Positions 51,816 through 63,419 of a stretch of 64,000 nt of DNA are shown piece after piece. The DNA is from Ruegeria sp. ANG-S4 (GTDB taxonomy: Bacteria > Pseudomonadota > Alphaproteobacteria > Rhodobacterales > Rhodobacteraceae): assembly GCF_000814005.1 (NCBI RefSeq), contig NZ_JWLK01000006.1, positions 186,001-250,000 of the forward strand, in the 5' to 3' direction. The notes beneath the pieces are model-generated. The model was not told where the DNA came from. It saw nothing but the letters and a program-made list of their open reading frames with translations, and searched no databases. Positions within the stretch are counted from its first letter, which is position 1. The number at the start of each line of letters is the position of its first letter. The translations under genes and the position numbers were made by a program.

Positions 51816-52286
51816 ATGGGCGCGGCGGTTCAGCAAAGCTCGGGTGGCAATGGTCGCAGACGCGGGCGGCGGCGCGGGCGGGCCCAACCGATGTCCGAGA
51901 TCAACGTGACGCCGTTTGTCGACGTGATGCTGGTGCTGCTGATTATCTTCATGGTGGCAGCGCCGCTTTTGACCGTCGGTGTTCCGGTGGACCTGCCGAA
52001 GACCGCCGCCAGTGCTCTGCCCGGGGACAACGAAGAACCGTTGACGGTGACCCTGACGGCGGATGGACAGGTTCAGATCCAGACCACGGATGTGCTCCGG
52101 GAAGAGTTGATTGGCAAGTTGCGGGCGATTGCGGCGGAACGCAGCAGCGACCGAGTGTTCCTGCGCGCTGATGGGTCCATCCCATACGCGCAGGTGATGG
52201 AGGTCATGGGCGCATTGAACGCAGGTGGATTTTCCAATGTCGGCTTGGTGACAGATACCGGCGGGCCAACGTTGGACGATGGGTAA
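51816..52286 (+). CDS. tolR: Tol-Pal energising subunit TolR
   Basis: This 156-residue ExbD/TolR-type protein has one transmembrane helix (about 35-56) with the essential Asp in VTPFVDVMLVLLIIFMV. The periplasmic domain includes VPVDLPKTAA and DGSIPYAQVMEVMGAL. ATG at 51816, three bases from the tolQ stop. The N-terminus is Arg-rich (GNGRRRGRRRGRAQ), which is unusual but common in this group. Confidence 0.95.
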   Translation: MGAAVQQSSGGNGRRRGRRRGRAQPMSEINVTPFVDVMLVLLIIFMVAAPLLTVGVPVDLPKTAASALPGDNEEPLTVTLTADGQVQIQTTDVLREELIGKLRAIAAERSSDRVFLRADGSIPYAQVMEVMGALNAGGFSNVGLVTDTGGPTLDDG

Positions 52287-52301
52287 AGGTGGGGTTGCGC
52301 G

Positions 52302-53405
52302 GTGGATACCGGCACCAAGATTTCGGCGATTGCTCATGTCAGCCTGATTAGCTGGGCCTTGTTTGGCGGCACGTTCCGGTCCGAGCCGTTGCCGATGACC
52401 GTTCAAGACGTGTCTGTTATCACGGCCGAGCAGTTTGCCGCAATGACCGCACAGCGTGATGCGCCCGACATTCCCGAAACACCCGGCGATTTGCAACAAC
52501 CCGATGCGCCGGTGGAAGAGGTCCACATTCCGGAACCGGTGGTAGAAGAGCCGCCGCAGCCGGAACCAACGCCGCCAACCGAACCGGAACCCGAACCCGA
52601 ACCTGAAATCGTCGAACTGCCTGCGGACCCCGAAGTGGTTGAAGAGCCGCCGACGCTGGATCAACCCGACACTGAATTTGCCGCGTTACCTGTTCCTCCG
52701 GGTCCGGACACGCAACCCAGCCCTGCCGAACGTGTCGCACCTGAACCGATTGCCCCGCCTCCGCCCGAGGCCAAACCGGATGACATCGAGACACCGCCTG
52801 TCTCGCTGGATGAAGGGGCTGAGATTCAACAAGAGCAGCAGGATCAGACTGCGCCGGAAGAAGCAGCGCCGGAAATTGTGACCGAGGCCGAGGAGGCGGA
52901 TGACCCCGCGCCCAAAACCTCTCCGAGACCGCGTGTCAGGCCGAACCGCCCGACGCCACCGTCCGAACCCGAAGTCGCCGAAACCCCCGAACCAGAACCC
53001 GCCGAACCTGAGCAGAGCGATCAGGCAGCAATCAACGACGCGCTGGCCGAAGCCTTGGGCAGCGGCAGTGAACCCACTGGCCCACCGCTCACCAGCGGAG
53101 AGAAGGACGCGATGCGTCTGGCCGTATCGCAATGCTGGAACGTGGGTTCGCTTTCAACTGACGCGCTGAACGTCGTGGTCGTGGTCGGGTTTTCGTTGAC
53201 CCCGGACGGCAAAGTTGTTGGCGGCAGTCTGCGGATGCTGGACAGTTCGGGCGGTTCGTCCGGCGCTGCAAAACAAGCCTACGAAGCCGCACGGCGCGCA
53301 ATTTTGCGCTGTGGTGCGAAAGGATACGACCTGCCTGCTGACAAATACGCGCAATGGCAGGATATTGAGATTACATTCAATCCCGAGAGGATGCGGATCA
53401 AATGA
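52302..53405 (+). CDS. tolA: Tol-Pal periplasm-spanning protein TolA
   Basis: This 367-residue protein has an N-terminal membrane anchor (about 5-24), a long Pro/Glu-rich linker (about 60-240) with repeated PEPEPE-like segments, and a C-terminal domain (about 250-367) with [13 protein letters not shown] and a TolA/TonB-C-like fold. It links the TolQR motor to outer-membrane Pal. Here the middle is Pro/Glu-rich rather than Ala/Lys-helical as in enterics. GTG start at 52302. The stop overlaps the tolB start (ATGA). Confidence 0.9.
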   Translation: MDTGTKISAIAHVSLISWALFGGTFRSEPLPMTVQDVSVITAEQFAAMTAQRDAPDIPETPGDLQQPDAPVEEVHIPEPVVEEPPQPEPTPPTEPEPEPEPEIVELPADPEVVEEPPTLDQPDTEFAALPVPPGPDTQPSPAERVAPEPIAPPPPEAKPDDIETPPVSLDEGAEIQQEQQDQTAPEEAAPEIVTEAEEADDPAPKTSPRPRVRPNRPTPPSEPEVAETPEPEPAEPEQSDQAAINDALAEALGSGSEPTGPPLTSGEKDAMRLAVSQCWNVGSLSTDALNVVVVVGFSLTPDGKVVGGSLRMLDSSGGSSGAAKQAYEAARRAILRCGAKGYDLPADKYAQWQDIEITFNPERMRIK

Positions 53406-54721
53406 TGAAACTTCTGACCAGCCTGTTTGTCGGCCTGACGCTTATGTCTGCGCCGGTATATGCGCAAAGCGGACCTCTGCGTTTGGAACTGGATCAAGGG
53501 ATCATCGAACCCTTACCTTTTGCTGTTCCAAGTTTTGTGCCGGATGGGCCTGCTGCAACACAATACGCACAGGATATCTCGCGGGTCGTTGCGGCCGATC
53601 TGACGGGCACCGGGCTGTTCCGAGAAATCTCCTCGGATGCCTTCATCAGTCGGGTCAGCAGTTTTGACGCCCCGGTTCAGTTCGCGGACTGGAAGGCGAT
53701 CAATGCAGAGGCTCTGGTGACGGGTGCGGTCAACGTATCGGGGAACCGGCTGACGGTACGCTTCAGGGTTTGGGATGTGTTCTCGGGTCAGGAGCTGGGG
53801 AACGGTCTGCAATTCGCCGGAACCACCGAAGGCTGGCGGCGGATGGCGCATAAAGTGGCGGATCAGGTCTATAGCCGAATTACGGGTGAGGGCGGCTATT
53901 TTGACAGCCGTGTGGCGTTTGTTTCCGAAAGCGGGCCCAAAGATCAGCGGCGCAAGAGACTGGCGATCATGGATTATGACGGTGCAAATGTGCAGTATCT
54001 GACGGATAGTGCGGCCATTGTGCTGGCCCCGCGGTTCTCTCCGGCGGGCGATCAGTTGCTTTATACCAGTTACGAAACCGGGCAGCCTCGCATTTACGTG
54101 CTGGACGTCGGTCGCGTGAAACGGCAGGAGCTGCCGACGCAGGAAGGCACCATGAGCTTTTCGCCGCGCTTTTCGCCCGATGGTCGGTCAATCGTTTATT
54201 CGCTGACGCAGGGCGGCAATACGGATCTGTGGAAGATGGATCTGGCCTCGGGCCAGAGCGTACGTCTGACCAACACCCCCGCGATTGAAACCGCACCCAG
54301 TTATGCGCCGGACGGATCGCGGATCGTCTTCGAAAGCGACCGTTCCGGAACGCCGCAGCTTTACATTATGCCCGCCAATGGTGGCGAGCCGACCCGGATC
54401 AGCTTTGGTCAGGGGCGATATGGCACGCCGGTCTGGTCCCCGCGCGGGGACCTGATCGCATTCACGAAGCAAAACAAGGGCCGGTTTCATATCGGGGTCA
54501 TGCGCACCGACGGCAGTGAAGAACGGCTTCTCACGGCCTCGTTCCTGGACGAAGGCCCGACCTGGTCGCCCAACGGGCGCGTCATCATGTTCACCCGCGA
54601 AACGCAGGGTGCCAGCGGACGGTCGGCGCTCTATTCTGTGGACATTTCGGGTCGTAACCTGCGCCCTGTGCGTACGCCGGACGGCGGCAGCGATCCGTCC
54701 TGGGGACCTTTGCAGAATTGA
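53402..54721 (+). CDS. tolB: Tol-Pal periplasmic beta-propeller protein TolB
   Basis: This 439-residue periplasmic protein has a signal peptide (about 1-21, [18 protein letters not shown]). An N-terminal domain is followed by a WD40-like propeller with repeated PRFSPDG / [16 protein letters not shown] / PTWSPNGR blades. It binds Pal and TolA. ATG at 53402 overlaps tolA. Confidence 0.96.
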   Translation: MMKLLTSLFVGLTLMSAPVYAQSGPLRLELDQGIIEPLPFAVPSFVPDGPAATQYAQDISRVVAADLTGTGLFREISSDAFISRVSSFDAPVQFADWKAINAEALVTGAVNVSGNRLTVRFRVWDVFSGQELGNGLQFAGTTEGWRRMAHKVADQVYSRITGEGGYFDSRVAFVSESGPKDQRRKRLAIMDYDGANVQYLTDSAAIVLAPRFSPAGDQLLYTSYETGQPRIYVLDVGRVKRQELPTQEGTMSFSPRFSPDGRSIVYSLTQGGNTDLWKMDLASGQSVRLTNTPAIETAPSYAPDGSRIVFESDRSGTPQLYIMPANGGEPTRISFGQGRYGTPVWSPRGDLIAFTKQNKGRFHIGVMRTDGSEERLLTASFLDEGPTWSPNGRVIMFTRETQGASGRSALYSVDISGRNLRPVRTPDGGSDPSWGPLQN

Positions 54722-54807
54722 TCAAAGCCCGATGTGGGCGGCGTTCACAACAAACCTGCGCTGTGTTAGACAGTTGACAATAAACAAACGGAACACGAGG
54801 CACTGAC

Positions 54808-55314
54808 ATGAACCTTCTGAGCAAAGCGGCGGCGCTGGGCGCATTGGCCCTTATGGCCGCCTGTACCAACAACGATCCTTCCGCTTTGGGCGGAGGTGGT
54901 CCGGGCGGCACCGGAGCGCTTGTTCCGGGCTCACCAAGTGATCCACGCTCGCCTGCCTATTTTCAGCAGACAGTCGGGGACCGGGTGTTGTTCGAGGTGG
55001 ACCAATCCACGTTGACACCTGCGGCACAGACTGTTTTGCAAGGTCAGGCAGAATGGCTGCTGGCCAACACAGATTTCATGGCCACAATTGAAGGTCATGC
55101 AGATGAACAGGGCACGCGCGAATACAACCTCGCCCTTGGCGCACGCCGGGCAAACGCGGCCCGTGAATACTTGATTTCGCGCGGCGTCGCGGGCAACCGT
55201 CTGCAAACGGTCAGCTACGGGAAAGAACGTCCAATCGAGATATGCAGCACCGAGGAATGTTATTCCAAAAACCGCCGTGCGGTGACGGTGCTTACCGGTT
55301 CAACCTTGGGGTAG
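54808..55314 (+). CDS. pal: peptidoglycan-associated lipoprotein Pal
   Basis: This 168-residue outer-membrane lipoprotein has a lipobox LMAAC with the lipidated Cys at C19. The OmpA-like peptidoglycan-binding domain (about 60-165) has IEGHADEQGTREYNLALG, ARRANAAREYL and YGKERP. A Gly-rich linker follows the Cys. ATG at 54808. It tethers the outer membrane to the cell wall. Confidence 0.96.
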   Translation: MNLLSKAAALGALALMAACTNNDPSALGGGGPGGTGALVPGSPSDPRSPAYFQQTVGDRVLFEVDQSTLTPAAQTVLQGQAEWLLANTDFMATIEGHADEQGTREYNLALGARRANAAREYLISRGVAGNRLQTVSYGKERPIEICSTEECYSKNRRAVTVLTGSTLG

Positions 55315-55318
55315 GGCT

Positions 55319-56146
55319 ATGAGACTTGCAGGATGGGTTCTGGCAGCGGCATTGTCCGCGGCAGGTATGGCGAAAGCGCAGGATCAACAGACTCTGGCTG
55401 ACATTCGTCAGGAGTTGACGGTGCTTCACGTCGAAATTCAGCGTTTGAAACGCGAATTCTCGACGACCGGCACGCCAACAACGAATCTGTCCGGCAGTTC
55501 CGTACTTGAGCGTGTGGACGCGATCGAGGCCGAATTGCAGCGTCTGACCCGCCAGACCGAGCAGTTGAACCAGCGGGTGCAGAACGTTGTCACCGACGGA
55601 ACGAACCGTATTGGTGACATGGAATTCCGGCTGTGCGAGCTGGAGACAGGCTGCGAAATCTCGGGTGAACCGACAAGCACGTTGGGCGGTGAAACCGCGG
55701 TAGCTGGCGGCGGTGCGGTGATCACACCGGCCACTCCGGAAAACACCGGTCAAATCGAACTTGCGGTAGGTGAGCAGGCGGATTTCGACACCGCCGCACA
55801 GGCACTTGCGGATGGAAACTTCCAATCCGCGGCCGACCTTTTCACTCAGTTCGATCAGTCTTATCCCGGCAGCCCACTTGCGCCCCAAGCAAACCTGCGA
55901 CGTGGCCAGGCCTTGGAGGGCCTGGGTGACACCCGAGAAGCGGCGCGCGCCTTTCTGGCCAGTTTTACCGGCGACTCGGAAGGTCCGATGGCGCCGGAGG
56001 CCTTGTTCGAGTTGGGATCAGCACTGGGTCGACTGGGCCAAACCGACCAGGCCTGCATCACGCTGGGTGAAGTCGGAGTGCGATTTCCAGCCTCGGGTCC
56101 TGCCGCATCTGCTACACAGGAAATGGCGACACTGGGCTGTTCTTGA
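55319..56146 (+). CDS. cpoB: Tol-Pal coordinator protein CpoB (YbgF)
   Basis: This 275-residue periplasmic protein has a signal peptide (about 1-21), a coiled-coil trimerisation region (about 25-100, LADIRQELTVLHVEIQRLKRE) and C-terminal TPR repeats (about 150-270, DTAAQALADGNFQSAADLF). It links the Tol system to peptidoglycan synthesis. ATG at 55319, five bases after pal. Its stop overlaps the tilS start. Confidence 0.93.
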   Translation: MRLAGWVLAAALSAAGMAKAQDQQTLADIRQELTVLHVEIQRLKREFSTTGTPTTNLSGSSVLERVDAIEAELQRLTRQTEQLNQRVQNVVTDGTNRIGDMEFRLCELETGCEISGEPTSTLGGETAVAGGGAVITPATPENTGQIELAVGEQADFDTAAQALADGNFQSAADLFTQFDQSYPGSPLAPQANLRRGQALEGLGDTREAARAFLASFTGDSEGPMAPEALFELGSALGRLGQTDQACITLGEVGVRFPASGPAASATQEMATLGCS

Positions 56147-57396
56147 CCACCGGCTTCGAAATGTTGCGCGACACGGTTCGGGCACATCTGCCCGAAACTC
56201 TGCCACCGCGCTTGGGTGTGGCCGTGTCGGGTGGCAGCGATTCGACGGCCCTGATGCATCTGATGGCGGACATCGCGCGTCGGGAAGGGATCGCACTTTT
56301 CGTCGCCACCGTCGATCATGGGCTGCGTGACGAGGCGGCGGACGAAGCCAAAGCCGTTGCCACGCAGGCGCAGGAATTGGCTCTCCCGCACGAGACTTTG
56401 CGTTGGCAAGGTTGGGACGGCCTAGGAAATCTGCAGGATCAGGCACGCCGCGCGCGGTATCGTCTTTTGACACAATGGGCCGAAGCACTTGGGCTTGGAT
56501 CCATCGTTTTGGGGCACACCGCAGACGATCAGGCGGAAACGGTTCTGATGCGGCTGGCCCGGTCTTCTGGGGTTTCAGGCCTGTCGGGCATGGTTCACGT
56601 CCGTTCGCAGGGCAATGTCAGCTTGTTGCGCCCGATGTTGTCGGTCACCCGCGCCGAGTTGCGGAATAATCTGACCGACATCGGCGTCAAGTGGATTGAA
56701 GATCCATCGAATCGGGACATCAGGTTTGACAGGATCAAGGCGCGAAAGGCGCTTGAGCAGCTTGATCCCCTTGGGATTACGGCACAAACACTGACCGATG
56801 TCGCAGAAAATCTGGAACGGGCCCGAGAGGCGCTGGCGCAGTACGCGCAAGACTCCGCCCGTCAAATAATTCGCGTGGATGGCGGCGATCTGACAGTTGA
56901 TCGTAAAGGCTTTGTTGGATTGCCAGAGGAAATCCGGCGCCGGATCATCATTGCCGCAGTGACTTGGATTGCGGGGCGCGACTACCCGCCACGGCAAAGC
57001 ACCATTGATCGCGCACAACAGGCCTTGAGCGCAGGGCAAACCTTGCCCATTGGCGGCTGTTTGCTGGTCCCGGACAGGGAAAAGACGTGGATTTGCAGAG
57101 AGCTAAAGCCGGTTGGCGAGTTGGTGACGGGTGTGGCAGAGGCTTGGGATGACCGCTGGATCGTCACCGGTCCAGTACGCCCGAACGTCGAAGTCCGCGC
57201 GTTGGGCGAAAGCGGGATTTCGCAACTTTCGGACTGGCGAGATTTGGGAAAGCCTCGCAAGGTCCTATTGTCCTCACCAGCCGTCTGGTCCGGGGAGACG
57301 CTGTTGGCGGCTCCTTTGGCCGGACTGCCGGGTGAATGGCACGTAAAACTGTCCGACAAACGGCCAGAGTTCTTCGCGTCAATTTTATCGCATTGA
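56143..57396 (+). CDS. tilS: tRNA(Ile)-lysidine synthetase
   Basis: This 417-residue enzyme modifies C34 of tRNA-Ile(CAU) to lysidine, which is essential for reading AUA. The PP-loop is SGGSDS (about 29-34), with LGHTADDQAETVLMRLARSSG and the C-terminal KLSDKRPEFF region. I chose the TTG at 56143, overlapping the cpoB stop; an ATG at 56161 is an alternative with no better ribosome site. Confidence 0.93.
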   Translation: MTTGFEMLRDTVRAHLPETLPPRLGVAVSGGSDSTALMHLMADIARREGIALFVATVDHGLRDEAADEAKAVATQAQELALPHETLRWQGWDGLGNLQDQARRARYRLLTQWAEALGLGSIVLGHTADDQAETVLMRLARSSGVSGLSGMVHVRSQGNVSLLRPMLSVTRAELRNNLTDIGVKWIEDPSNRDIRFDRIKARKALEQLDPLGITAQTLTDVAENLERAREALAQYAQDSARQIIRVDGGDLTVDRKGFVGLPEEIRRRIIIAAVTWIAGRDYPPRQSTIDRAQQALSAGQTLPIGGCLLVPDREKTWICRELKPVGELVTGVAEAWDDRWIVTGPVRPNVEVRALGESGISQLSDWRDLGKPRKVLLSSPAVWSGETLLAAPLAGLPGEWHVKLSDKRPEFFASILSH

Positions 57397-57473
57397 ACAT
57401 GCTTCAATCATCTCTATTTTAAAGAGCAACCCCGGCAGACCCCCACCTGCCGAAACCGTTTGGGAGAATTTCC

Positions 57474-59390
<1,917 letters not shown>

Positions 59391-59395
59391 TTTTC

Positions 59396-59424
59396 AAGAC
59401 CCGGGCGCTGTCCCGGGTCTTTTC
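59396..59424 (+). terminator. intrinsic terminator after ftsH
   Basis: A perfect 10-base stem, AAGACCCGGG (59396-59405) with CCCGGGTCTT (59412-59421), six-base loop, and TT run. It starts 6 bases after the ftsH stop. Confidence 0.93.
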
Positions 59425-59482
59425 ATTTGGTGCGCGTAAGCCTTAGCTTCGGGCAAGTGTTGTGTGATCGAAAGGTAAGCTA

Positions 59483-60067
59483 ATGCCAGTCCTGCGTGAG
59501 ACGGAATTTGTGGCCGAAGTCGTCTGGTTGGGTCATGTACCCTTTGGCCAGTCATTGCGGGCCCAGAGCGTCGACTCGCTTGCCCTGGATTTTTCTGGCG
59601 ACAGTGGGGCGCGTCATGAAGGTGTGAATCGGGCATCCTGCGTCAGGGTCAAAAACCTTTATCCGGTTGGCACGGAAATCCGCAACGTGCGCCAGTTGTC
59701 GATTTTGTCCGCCGAGGAGATGAGCATCATCGCGTCCGAACTTGGCTCGGAGAGCTTGGATCCCGCCTTTCTAGGGGCCAGCATTGTCCTTAAGGGAATT
59801 CCCGATTTCACCCATGTCCCGCCATCCTCCCGGCTGCAAATTGCCGACGGTCTGACACTGACCATCGACATGGAAAACCGCCCCTGCGTCCTGCCCGGGC
59901 GCGAGATCGAGGCCGACATCCCCGGCCACGGTGCGGCATTCAAACCGGCAGCAACAGGGCGACGCGGCGTGACGGCTTGGGTCGAACGGCCCGGTTCGGT
60001 GTCACTGGGTGACCGAATGGCCCTATACGTGCCAGATCAGCGCGGCTGGACGCCGTTAAGGGCCTGA
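59483..60067 (+). CDS. MOSC-domain protein
   Basis: This 194-residue protein resembles the MOSC family (molybdenum cofactor sulfurase C-terminal domain). It shows VRQLSILSAEEMSII and a Cys-containing block ENRPCVLPG (about 133-141), the place of the family's conserved Cys. MOSC proteins handle sulfur or bind reduced molybdenum cofactor; the target is unclear here. ATG at 59483. A gene with its own terminator on one side. Confidence 0.78.
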   Translation: MPVLRETEFVAEVVWLGHVPFGQSLRAQSVDSLALDFSGDSGARHEGVNRASCVRVKNLYPVGTEIRNVRQLSILSAEEMSIIASELGSESLDPAFLGASIVLKGIPDFTHVPPSSRLQIADGLTLTIDMENRPCVLPGREIEADIPGHGAAFKPAATGRRGVTAWVERPGSVSLGDRMALYVPDQRGWTPLRA

Positions 60068-60173
60068 GTTTCCGATTGTAGGCAGGCGAAAACCGGCAAC
60101 GCCGTTTCGCGGCCTGATTATGTCGGAATTCATATCTATTGCGAGTGTGTACAATTGTATGGGTTGTCCAGCG

Positions 60174-60195
60174 CCGACGCCCATGCGTCGGTTTT
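60174..60195 (+). terminator. terminator-like hairpin in the fhs leader
   Basis: A perfect 7-base stem (CCGACGC at 60174-60180, GCGTCGG at 60185-60191) with a CCAT tetraloop and a TTTT run (60192-60195). It ends 28 bases before the fhs ATG. It could be an attenuator or a structure that affects translation, but no leader peptide or ligand domain is recognised. Confidence 0.5.
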
Positions 60196-60223
60196 GCACG
60201 GCATTCAATCAGGGACCCGGCCA

Positions 60224-61900
60224 ATGAGCTACAAATCCGACATCGAAATCGCGCGCGAGGCGAATAAGAAGCCGATTCAGGAAATCGGCGCAAAGATTGG
60301 CATCTCGAGCGACGATCTACTGCCCTATGGCCACGACAAGGCGAAGGTCAGCCAGAATTTCATCAACTCGGTGCAGGACCGTGAAGATGGCAAGCTGATC
60401 CTTGTGACCGCGATCAACCCCACCCCGGCGGGCGAAGGCAAGACCACCACCACCGTTGGTCTGGGTGACGGTCTGAACGCCATCGGCAAGAACGCGATGA
60501 TCTGCATTCGCGAAGCCTCGCTTGGCCCGAACTTCGGGATGAAGGGCGGCGCTGCGGGTGGCGGTTACGCGCAGGTTGTTCCGATGGAGGAAATGAACCT
60601 GCACTTCACCGGTGACTTCCACGCCATCACCAGCGCGCACTCGCTGCTGTCCGCGATGATCGACAACCATATCTACTGGGGCAACGAGGCCGAGATCGAC
60701 ACCCGCCGCGTTGCATGGCGTCGCGTTGTTGACATGAACGACCGTGCGCTGCGTCAGATCACGGCGTCTCTGGGTGGCGTATCGAACGGTTTCCCGCGTG
60801 AAGCAGGCTTTGACATCACCGTCGCGTCCGAGGTGATGGCGATCCTGTGTCTGGCCAACGACCTGAAAGACCTTGAAAAGCGCCTGGGCGACATCATCGT
60901 GGCTTACCGTCGCGACAAGACCCCGGTTTATTGCCGCGACATCAAGGCCGAAGGCGCCATGACCGTTCTGCTGAAAGACGCCATGCAGCCGAACCTTGTG
61001 CAGACGCTGGAAAACAACCCGGCCTTCGTTCACGGCGGTCCGTTCGCGAACATCGCACATGGCTGTAACTCGGTCATCGCAACCAAAACCGCGCTGAAGG
61101 TGGCCGACTATGTTGTTACCGAAGCCGGTTTCGGCGCCGACTTGGGCGCTGAAAAGTTCATGAACATCAAATGCCGTAAGGCGGGCATTGCCCCGTCGGC
61201 GGTTGTTCTGGTCGCCACGGTCCGCGCGATGAAGATGAACGGTGGTGTGGCCAAGGCCGATCTGGGTGCGGAAAACGTCGATGCGGTTCAGTCGGGCTGC
61301 GCAAACCTCGGGCGTCACATCGAAAACGTGAAATCCTTTGGCGTTCCCGTTGTGGTTGCCATCAACCACTTCGTCACCGACACTGACGACGAAGTTGAGG
61401 CGGTCAAGAACTACTGCGCCGATCATGGCGTCGAAGCGATCCTGTCGCGGCATTGGGAACTGGGTTCGGACGGCTCTGCCCCGTTGGCCGAGAAAGTGGT
61501 TGAAATCGTCGAGGGCGGCACTGCGAACTTCTCGCCGATCTACCCCGATGAAATGCCGCTGTTCGAAAAGATCGAAACCATCGCCAAGCGCATTTATCGC
61601 GCCGACGAGGTTCTGGCCGACAACAAGATCCGCAACCAACTGCGCGAGTGGGAAGATGCCGGTTACGGCAACCTGCCGGTCTGCATGGCGAAGACCCAGT
61701 ACTCGTTCTCGACCGATCCGACCCTGCGCGGCGCACCCACCGGCCACTCGGTTCCTGTGCGTGAGGTTCGCCTGTCCGCCGGTGCCGGTTTCATCGTGGT
61801 TGTCTGCGGTGAGATCATGACCATGCCGGGTCTGCCCCGCAAACCGGCGGCTGAGACGATTCGCCTCAACGACGAAGGCCAGATCGAGGGCTTGTTCTAA
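60224..61900 (+). CDS. fhs: formate-tetrahydrofolate ligase
   Basis: This 558-residue enzyme joins formate to tetrahydrofolate, giving 10-formyl-THF. The P-loop is [16 protein letters not shown] (about 67-82), and [24 protein letters not shown] sequence follows. Strongly biased codon use suggests high expression. I chose the ATG at 60224 with AGGGA upstream. With folD it links formate to one-carbon metabolism, complementing the formate dehydrogenase at the left of the window. Confidence 0.97.
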   Translation: MSYKSDIEIAREANKKPIQEIGAKIGISSDDLLPYGHDKAKVSQNFINSVQDREDGKLILVTAINPTPAGEGKTTTTVGLGDGLNAIGKNAMICIREASLGPNFGMKGGAAGGGYAQVVPMEEMNLHFTGDFHAITSAHSLLSAMIDNHIYWGNEAEIDTRRVAWRRVVDMNDRALRQITASLGGVSNGFPREAGFDITVASEVMAILCLANDLKDLEKRLGDIIVAYRRDKTPVYCRDIKAEGAMTVLLKDAMQPNLVQTLENNPAFVHGGPFANIAHGCNSVIATKTALKVADYVVTEAGFGADLGAEKFMNIKCRKAGIAPSAVVLVATVRAMKMNGGVAKADLGAENVDAVQSGCANLGRHIENVKSFGVPVVVAINHFVTDTDDEVEAVKNYCADHGVEAILSRHWELGSDGSAPLAEKVVEIVEGGTANFSPIYPDEMPLFEKIETIAKRIYRADEVLADNKIRNQLREWEDAGYGNLPVCMAKTQYSFSTDPTLRGAPTGHSVPVREVRLSAGAGFIVVVCGEIMTMPGLPRKPAAETIRLNDEGQIEGLF

Positions 61901-61959
61901 GCGCCCGAATGATACATCTCGTGGTCCGGGGGCATCCCCCGGGCCGTGAGGAGATTGAA

Positions 61960-62265
61960 ATGCCCACTCTGATACCGCCGCAAGACTGTCATTCGATGCA
62001 GGAATTGCGGCCTCAGATCGACCAGCTGGACCGCCAATTGATCGAGTTGTTGGTGACGCGCGCAGGCTACATTGACCGCGCGTCCGAGCTGAAACCCGGC
62101 GAGGGGCTTCCCGCCCGTATCCCGGATCGCGTCGAAGAGGTGGTGCAGCGCGTGCGAAAGCGGTCTGACGAGCTTGGGATGGACCCCGATCTTGCCGAAA
62201 GCCTCTGGCGCATCTTGATAGATTGGTCGATCGCGCGCGAAGAACGTGTGCTCGGCACCGAGTGA
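61960..62265 (+). CDS. chorismate mutase, AroQ type
   Basis: This 101-residue protein has the AroQ helical layout: ELRPQIDQLDRQLIELLVTRAGYIDRA, with the conserved Arg/Asp positions, then LPARIPDRVEEVVQRVR and a last helix. It would convert chorismate to prephenate for Phe/Tyr. I chose the ATG at 61960, behind GAGGAG. It sits between fhs and folD, which is unexpected for an aromatic amino acid gene. Confidence 0.88.
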   Translation: MPTLIPPQDCHSMQELRPQIDQLDRQLIELLVTRAGYIDRASELKPGEGLPARIPDRVEEVVQRVRKRSDELGMDPDLAESLWRILIDWSIAREERVLGTE

Positions 62266-62321
62266 CTGACTGACCGGGCGGCCTGTACGCCCGATCCGTT
62301 TTTGAAAGAAGGGATCGAAGA

Positions 62322-63212
62322 ATGGTAGCCCAGGTTATTGACGGTAAGGCTTTTGCCGCAAAAGTGCGCGCGCAGGTGGCCGATCAGGTCGCCAAACTGA
62401 AAGAAGAGAGCGGGATAACTCCCGGCCTTGCCGTGGTTTTGGTGGGTGAAGACCCGGCAAGCCAGGTTTACGTACGCTCGAAAGGCAAGCAGACCGTCGA
62501 GGTCGGCATGAACTCTTATGAGCACAAGCTGGACGCCGAAACCTCGGAAGAAGACCTGCTGGCGTTGATCGACAAGCTGAACAACGATCCAGCCGTTCAC
62601 GGCATTCTGGTCCAGCTGCCTCTGCCCAAACACCTGAACGAAGATCTGGTGATCAACTCGATCGATCCGGCAAAGGATGTTGACGGCTTTCATATTTCCA
62701 ATGTCGGCCTGCTGGGTACAGGGCAAAAGTCGATGGTTCCGTGCACACCGCTGGGCTGCCTGATGATGCTGCGCGACCATCATGGGTCATTGTCGGGAAT
62801 GGACGCGGTGGTCATTGGCCGCTCGAACATTGTCGGCAAGCCGATGGCGCAACTTCTGCTGGGTGACAGCTGCACCGTGACAATCGCGCATTCGCGCACA
62901 AAGGACCTGCCCGACGTGGTACGGCGCGCGGATATTGTTGTGGCGGCTGTTGGTCGCCCCGAGATGGTGCCGGGTGACTGGATCAAGGAAGGCGCCACCG
63001 TGATCGATGTAGGCATCAACCGGATTGAGCGCGACGGTAAGAACAAGCTGGTCGGCGACGTTGATTATGCCAGCGCGGCTGAGCGTGCAGGTGCCATCAC
63101 CCCGGTGCCTGGCGGTGTCGGTCCGATGACGATTGCCTGCCTGCTGGCCAATACTCTGACCGCGTGTTGCCGCGCCAATGGCCTGCCCGAGCCGGAAGGC
63201 CTCACTGCCTAG
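62322..63212 (+). CDS. folD: methylene-THF dehydrogenase / methenyl-THF cyclohydrolase
   Basis: This 296-residue bifunctional enzyme interconverts 5,10-methylene-THF and 10-formyl-THF. Hallmarks are [16 protein letters not shown] (catalytic Lys), [22 protein letters not shown], and [17 protein letters not shown] (NADP loop), with [16 protein letters not shown] near the end. ATG at 62322. It completes the fhs branch. Confidence 0.97.
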   Translation: MVAQVIDGKAFAAKVRAQVADQVAKLKEESGITPGLAVVLVGEDPASQVYVRSKGKQTVEVGMNSYEHKLDAETSEEDLLALIDKLNNDPAVHGILVQLPLPKHLNEDLVINSIDPAKDVDGFHISNVGLLGTGQKSMVPCTPLGCLMMLRDHHGSLSGMDAVVIGRSNIVGKPMAQLLLGDSCTVTIAHSRTKDLPDVVRRADIVVAAVGRPEMVPGDWIKEGATVIDVGINRIERDGKNKLVGDVDYASAAERAGAITPVPGGVGPMTIACLLANTLTACCRANGLPEPEGLTA

Positions 63213-63245
63213 TTCGACGGTGCGTTCTTAGTATCGGAAAATTTG

Positions 63246-63286
63246 AAAGGGGCTGAAAGGCGAGCGCGCTTTTCAGCCCCTTTTTG
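63246..63286 (+). terminator. intrinsic terminator after folD
   Basis: The stem pairs AAAGGGGCTGAAA (63246-63258) with TTTCAGCCCCTTT (63271-63283), around a 12-base loop, and a T run follows. Confidence 0.92.
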
Positions 63287-63419
63287 TTGTGTTCACACTT
63301 CTATGAGTTCGCGCAATTGAGGCTTTGACTGACCACAAACGAGTGATAAGCATTAATTCCCAAATGGTTAGGTCGAAAGAGGCAGGCCGAAACTGATCAG
63401 GCTGAATTCGGGAAGGCGT

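Noticed and set aside
52302..53405. TolA read as a TonB-like siderophore energiser
   Set aside because: Pro/Glu-rich linkers occur in both, but the location between tolR and tolB decides for TolA.
60317..61747. 476-codon frame opposite fhs
   Set aside because: Produced by the strong codon bias of fhs on the other strand.
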